Shown: in pieces, positions 59,865 to 64,000 of the stretch
How positions within the stretch are numbered: position 1 is the stretch's first letter
How the letters are laid out: every line of letters begins with the position of its first letter
Position numbers and translations under genes: made by a program
Notes under the pieces: generated by a model
Told to the model about the DNA's origin: nothing
What the model saw: only the letters and a program-made list of their open reading frames with translations
Databases searched by the model: none
Source of the DNA: Oscarella lobularis
Taxonomy: Eukaryota; Porifera; Homoscleromorpha; Homosclerophorida; Oscarellidae
DNA: 64,000 bases
Direction: 5' to 3'
NCBI RefSeq assembly: GCF_947507565.1
Contig: NC_089184.1
Coordinates: 1,240,001-1,304,000 of the forward strand

Positions 59865-60701
59865 TCATTGGTTTTTCAATTTAAATTGGCAATACTTTTC
59901 ATATATTCCCCCATATTCGGCGACGCTGATTCCAATTCCATCCGCTCGTCGTCCGTACTTCGACAGACTCTCCATCTTCCAGCGATTGACAAAGTAGAGA
60001 AAGTGCTTCGCCAGCGTACTCATCATCTGCCACTGAGGCTGCCCGAGGTAATCATACTGACGCGACACAAATTTCTGAACGGCCTGAAAAAAAACACCCA
60101 TACCAAACCCTCAAAGAGAAAATATTCACACGTTCTAACCGCCGTGACTGACGGATTTTCAAACGGCGGAGCTCCGGCGAGAACGTCGACATTCGGCTTA
60201 AGCTGGAGCTCGAGCAGCGTCCGATGAAACAGCTGAGAGATCCGATCGTATATCCGTCGCTCGTCGACGTCGTCGGTGCGCTGAATCAGACCGAGAACCG
60301 TTTCGACGTCCGAAACGACGACGAAGAGCTGCGAGACGATTTCGGTCGTGCAAGTGAGCCACGTGGGCGTCGGCTGGATGTTGGCAATCGTGACAGGGTT
60401 CGAGCAAACGCGATTGGGACGTCTCCTTCGTCGCGATCGTTTGCTTCCAGCCTCGGCACTTGCACTGATCGATCTATTCGCGTCGCGTCAACTATTTCCG
60501 ATTTTTTTGGCTTCGATTCGTTGCTTTTTCCCTTACCTGGCACGGCAGGTATAGGCTTATGCGTTCGAGTTTCTGCACTCGAGAAAGTTCGTCGAGCTGC
60601 CGCTTCTTTCTTTCCATCCGTTTCGCGCGATGCTGCCTTACAGTTCCATCAGCCACCAGGTACGATATCGAATTTTGATAAAAGTCGTCTGAAGACTCCA
60701 T
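59865..60701 (-). CDS. Unrecognised three-exon gene (231 aa, basic N-terminal half)
   Basis: Exons 60701-60537, 60451-60140 and 60083-59865 are all phase 0 and sum to 696 nt. The donor of exon 1 (CAG then GTAAGG) and the acceptor of exon 3 (TTTTTTTTCAG) are strong; the exon 2 acceptor is less certain. Seen: an acidic start (MESSDDFYQN); a basic stretch (RQHRAKRMERKKRQLDEL, then a polyarginine run); a middle part rich in aliphatic residues (WLTCTTEIVSQLFVVVSDV); and a helical C-terminus with Trp/Tyr (QPQWQMMSTLAKHFLYF, VNRWKMESLSKYGRR). The charge pattern would fit a nuclear protein, but I recognise no family and assign no function. Neighbours give no clue. Confidence 0.6.
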
Positions 60702-60960
60702 CGGCCGCCCAGAACCTGAAGAAGCGACGTCGTACAGCGAAAATGAGCGAAGAAAATCTCAAAAGTCGCGTGCGCTGTGGTCAAACGCCCGTATCGCTTA
60801 CGAAGGTGTGAACTCGCCTTCAAACACGCACGTTTCCGAGTGTTCCGAATGTCTTTCGAACTCTCGCGCAAGGAAATGTTGTCAAGAGGATGTTGCGTTT
60901 GCGTACTGGGTGGGTGGCATTTCACATGAGGAGCCCACGCACTGTCTAAAGTGGGCGCCA

Positions 60961-61497
60961 AGACTCTTGTAATATTACTATAATTTATTACAAGAGAGTC
61001 GCTTGGCCAGTATCTTGTAATTTCACTGTAATGTATTACAAGAGAGTCTGTTGGCCAGACTCCTGTAATTTCACTGTAATTTATTACAAGAGAGTCGGCA
61101 GGCCAGTCTCTTGTAATTTTACTATAATTTATTACAAGAGTTGGCCAGTCTCTGTGTAATTTTACTGTAATTTTTTACAGCAGAGAAGAGTTGGCCAGTC
61201 TCCTGTAATTTTACTGTAAATTATTACAGGAGAGAACACTTGGCCAGTCTCCTGTAATTTTACTGTAATTTATTACAGGAGAAGAGTTGGCCAGTCTCCT
61301 GTAATTTTACTGTAATTTATTACAGGAGAAAACACTTAGCCAGTCTCCTGTAATTTTTCTGTAATTTATAACAGCAGAGAAGAGGTGGCCAGTCTCCTGT
61401 AATTTTACTGTAATTTATTACAGTAGAGAAGAGTTGGCCAGTCTCCTGTAATTTTACTGTAATTTATTTCAGGAGAGAAGAGTTGGCCAGTCTCTTG
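60961..61497. repeat. 48-bp hairpin-unit tandem array, 11 units
   Basis: Each unit is CT(C/T)(C/T)TGTAAT, a spacer (TTTACTGTAATTT or close), ATTACA(A/G)GAG, and a linker ending TTGGCCAGT. The 10-bp arms are inverted repeats. Most 5' units (near 60961-61140) use CTCTTGTAAT with ATTACAAGAG; most later units use CTCCTGTAAT with ATTACAGGAG, so pairing is kept. The array runs directly into the 45-bp satellite at about 61498. Confidence 0.9.
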
Positions 61498-62345
61498 TAG
61501 GCGGTATATATATTCCGTCAGGCATTGTTCGTACTCCGCCGGTAAGCGGTATATATATTGCGTCAGGCGGCGTTCGTACTCCGCCTGCAGGCGGTATATA
61601 TATTCCTTCAGGCAGTGTTCGTACTCAACAGGCAGGCGGTCTATATATTCCGTCAGGCGGTTTTCGTACTCTTCCGGCAGGCGGTATATATATTCCGTCA
61701 GGCGGTGTTCGTACTCTGCCTGTAGGCGGTATATATATTTCGTCAAGTGTTCGTACTCCGCCTGCAGGCGGTATATATATTCCGTCAGGCGTTCGTACTC
61801 CGCCTGTAAGCGGTATATATATTCCGTCAGGCGTTGTTCGTACTCCGCCTCCATGCGGTATATATTTTCCGTCACGCGTTGTTCGTACTCCTCCGGTAGG
61901 CGGCATAGATATTCCGTCAGGCTTTGTTTGTACTCCTCCGGCAGGCGGTATATATGTTCCGTCAGGCGGCGTTCGTACTCCGCCGGTAGGCGGTATATAT
62001 ATTCCGTCAGGCGTCGTTCGTACTCCTCCGGCAGGCGAAATATATATTCCGTCAGGCGTCGTTCGTACTCCTCCGGCAGGCGAAATATATATTCCGTCAG
62101 GCTGTGTTCGTACTCTTCCGGCAAGCGGTATATATATTCCGTCAGACGTTGTTCGTACTCCTCCAGCAGGCGGTATATATATTTCGTCCGGCGGTGTTCG
62201 TACTCTTCCGGCAGGCGGTATATATATTTCGTCAGGCGTTGTTTGTACTCTTCCGGCAGGCGGTATATATATTGCGTCAGGCGGCGTTCGTACTCCACCG
62301 GTATATATATTCCGTTAGGCGTTGGTCGTACTCCGCCGGTAGGGC
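61498..62345. repeat. 45-bp minisatellite, block 3
   Basis: About 19 units of the same 45-bp satellite in the same orientation. A run of 42/45-bp units near 61720-61880 (CAAGTGTTCG, then TCAGGCGTTCG) repeats the order found near 58250-58400 in block 2. Confidence 0.9.
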
Positions 62346-62648
62346 TCCACATGACTCTGCACGTGCATCGTATTTGCCATTTGGATTAGGATTTCAACGC
62401 CTAATTAAGTAAACGCATTTCGTCTTCGGTAGCTAAACCAGGCAGTACAGCTAAGCGTGTACGTGTAGTACTTTTCATGATAGTTGAAAATAAGCGCCTC
62501 GATTATTGGCTGTACACAGGCACCAAACTGTAAGCTTTGGTGGTGGAGCAGATTAACTGCTTAGAGACAGATAGATGTACATTGACACAGAAGAAAGATA
62601 ATCTATAACGGAACATCGAAGTTTCCTAGTACTCAAGAAAATGTTCAA
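62346..62648. other. 3' flank of the tetraspanin gene
   Basis: Unique sequence between the satellite and the tetraspanin stop codon, presumably its 3' untranslated region and terminator on the minus strand. No further feature is seen. Confidence 0.4.
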
Positions 62649-63404
62649 TCAAACAAATTTAACAGTTTCTTTGCCAATGGTGCGTCCAAGGTAGAACGCA
62701 AAGACGATTCCTATAATCTGAATGCAGCCCATCGCTGTCACGCCTATGCCTATAGGAATGATGTTCTTCGTCACCATATCCTTCACGGCTTCGTAGCAGC
62801 CTTCTCTGAGAGCAGCAGTAGAGGCATTGCAACTCCGATCTCGATCATCAAAGCCGCAGCAAGACGACGGATAAGAACTAAAGGTCTTATTCGCGGCAAG
62901 CGATGAAGTGATCCAATCCCTGGATCCATTTGTGCCACAGCAGTCGAACTTGAGTTGCACGGTGTCCCATCCTTTTGTAACAGGATCTTTACTTCCTTCG
63001 GGTTCCTCAAAGACGTACGTTTCCTGCGACTCAAAAAATGCCTTTTTCAAGTCGTCTTCCACGTCATGACGCTTGGCATAGAGGACAGCACCTCCGGCGA
63101 TCTCCAGCAAGAGAGTGATAGTCAGAAGAACGCCGAAGACGTAGAGGCACCACTTGTTTTCCATGCAAGCCCCGCAGCAACCGAGAAATCCTAGAACGGT
63201 GATGATCGAACCTACGGCAATGAGAATAATCGGTGCGCTGAGCCACGAAACGCCCGCCAGATCGTCCAGGAAGTCGCCGAAGCTGACGTAAAGCCAGATG
63301 CCCAGTCCGAGGATGACTAGACCGCCGGCCCAGAAGATGAAGTTGAAAACGAAGTGCATCCACTTGATAACGTTGGCGCAACTGCATCCCTCTAGAACGG
63401 CCAT
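62649..63404 (-). CDS. Tetraspanin (251 aa)
   Basis: One coding exon. Four membrane spans: about 12-40 (NVIKWMHFVFNFIFWAGG), 56-76 (PIILIAVGSIITVLGFLG), 86-110 (VFGVLLTITLLLEIAGGAV) and 215-240 (IGIGVTAMGCIQIIGIVFAF). The large extracellular loop has the hallmark CCG (FDCCGTNG), a second SSCCGF and EGC, giving the usual disulfide cysteines. Juxtamembrane cysteines (GCCGAC, GCSC) are likely palmitoylated. Tetraspanins organise membrane microdomains with integrins and other partners; the orthologue cannot be named. The start is the ATG at 63404; an acceptor (TTTCAG before 63412) just upstream indicates a 5' untranslated intron. Lies head-to-tail with a second tetraspanin, suggesting a local cluster. 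Confidence 0.93.
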   Translation of the reverse strand: MAVLEGCSCANVIKWMHFVFNFIFWAGGLVILGLGIWLYVSFGDFLDDLAGVSWLSAPIILIAVGSIITVLGFLGCCGACMENKWCLYVFGVLLTITLLLEIAGGAVLYAKRHDVEDDLKKAFFESQETYVFEEPEGSKDPVTKGWDTVQLKFDCCGTNGSRDWITSSLAANKTFSSYPSSCCGFDDRDRSCNASTAALREGCYEAVKDMVTKNIIPIGIGVTAMGCIQIIGIVFAFYLGRTIGKETVKFV

Positions 63405-63594
63405 TGTGTTACCTGAAACGGAGAGTGGCGTCACACGCTGGTATCACGAGAGAACATCACGTGCTGATCTTTTTGGAGAAACAACATGGAGACACAATCT
63501 AAAAAAAAACAAGCGAAGACACGTTACAAAAGTTTTCCCCTAACAAAGCTACATCTAAAAGTCGTTCGGGGCAGCCAATTAGTACGCACGCCAT

Positions 63595-64000
63595 CTAGAC
63601 GACCTCGCTCTTGTTGCCGCATATCGTGCAGGCGAGATGGAAGGCAAATGCAATACCGATGAGCTGTATGATACCGAGCACGAGAACGGCGATTCCCACG
63701 GGAATGATGTTGTCTTCGATCTTTTGTTTGATCACAGTGTGGCAGCCTCCCCGCGTACGAGCGGAGATGGCCGTGCAAACTGTAGGGTCCCCGTCACAAC
63801 AAGAGATAGGAAGGTTTGCAGCAGAGAATGAGTCAATATCGTACCAGTCGGTATAATTGTTGGTTCCACAGCAGGTGAAATCCTTCTGAACCCGATCCCA
63901 CGCCTCCTTCACGATGGTGTCGGTGTTGTAGCTCTCCTGAGTCGTTTCCAGGTCGTCAACCAATGTATCGTCGAGGTCGCCACGTTTTGCGTATCCGACA
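63595..64000 (-). CDS. Tetraspanin, 5' part off the right edge
   Basis: The frame is open from 64000 to the stop at 63595. It covers the large extracellular loop (GYAKRGDLDD, FTCCGTNNYTDWYD, LPISCCDGDP, GGCHTVIKQKI) and the last membrane span (IPVGIAVLVLGIIQLIGIAFAF), ending NKSEVV. YAKR-D preceding the loop and NIIP(V/I)GI before the last span match the neighbour at 62649-63404, so the two are tandem duplicates. The first three spans are outside the window. Confidence 0.92.
   Translation of the reverse strand, partial: VGYAKRGDLDDTLVDDLETTQESYNTDTIVKEAWDRVQKDFTCCGTNNYTDWYDIDSFSAANLPISCCDGDPTVCTAISARTRGGCHTVIKQKIEDNIIPVGIAVLVLGIIQLIGIAFAFHLACTICGNKSEVV

Overview
The window looks like genomic DNA from an early-branching animal, most likely a sponge. 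I infer this from a spliced gene set that includes a myotubularin, a retriever subunit, Notum-type esterases, tetraspanins and an INO80E-like exon. Introns are very short (about 45-60 nt, GT..AG) and exons are GC-richer than the spacers. A homoscleromorph such as Oscarella would fit, but the species cannot be fixed from sequence alone. All exon joins were made by hand from splice signals, reading phase and family alignment.

Positions 1-17343 are gene-dense. On the minus strand are a 15-exon MTMR10/12-type pseudophosphatase (its 3' end lies off the left edge), an unrecognised four-pass membrane protein, and single-exon VPS26C. On the plus strand are two tandem paralogues (5739-9861 and 10103-15246). 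Each encodes a secreted-type Notum/pectin-acetylesterase domain, then a membrane segment, then a complete ABCG half-transporter. I know of no described protein with this architecture. The upstream copy has Asn where Notum has its catalytic His; the downstream copy keeps Ser, Asp and His. A convergent minus-strand gene encodes a secreted sulfatase.

Positions 17741-58636 are almost entirely satellite DNA. Two blocks of a 45-bp satellite flank about 35 kb of a higher-order repeat. Its parts are (i) a 360-bp unique-type block carrying a 25-codon exon that resembles INO80E exon 1, present nine times; (ii) AT-rich 11/22-bp repeats; and (iii) nine arrays of a 15/16-bp unit centred on the dyad GGACAAATTGTCC. 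Conserved junctions, nested 510-, 907-, 913- and 1890-bp duplications and one inverted segment record recent amplification. Every satellite here has dyad symmetry.

Positions 58535-64000 hold a 77-bp terminal-inverted-repeat element with a 9-bp target duplication, repeat remnants, a three-exon gene I do not recognise, an 11-unit hairpin array whose arms co-vary, a third 45-bp satellite block, and two minus-strand tetraspanin genes, the second cut by the right edge.
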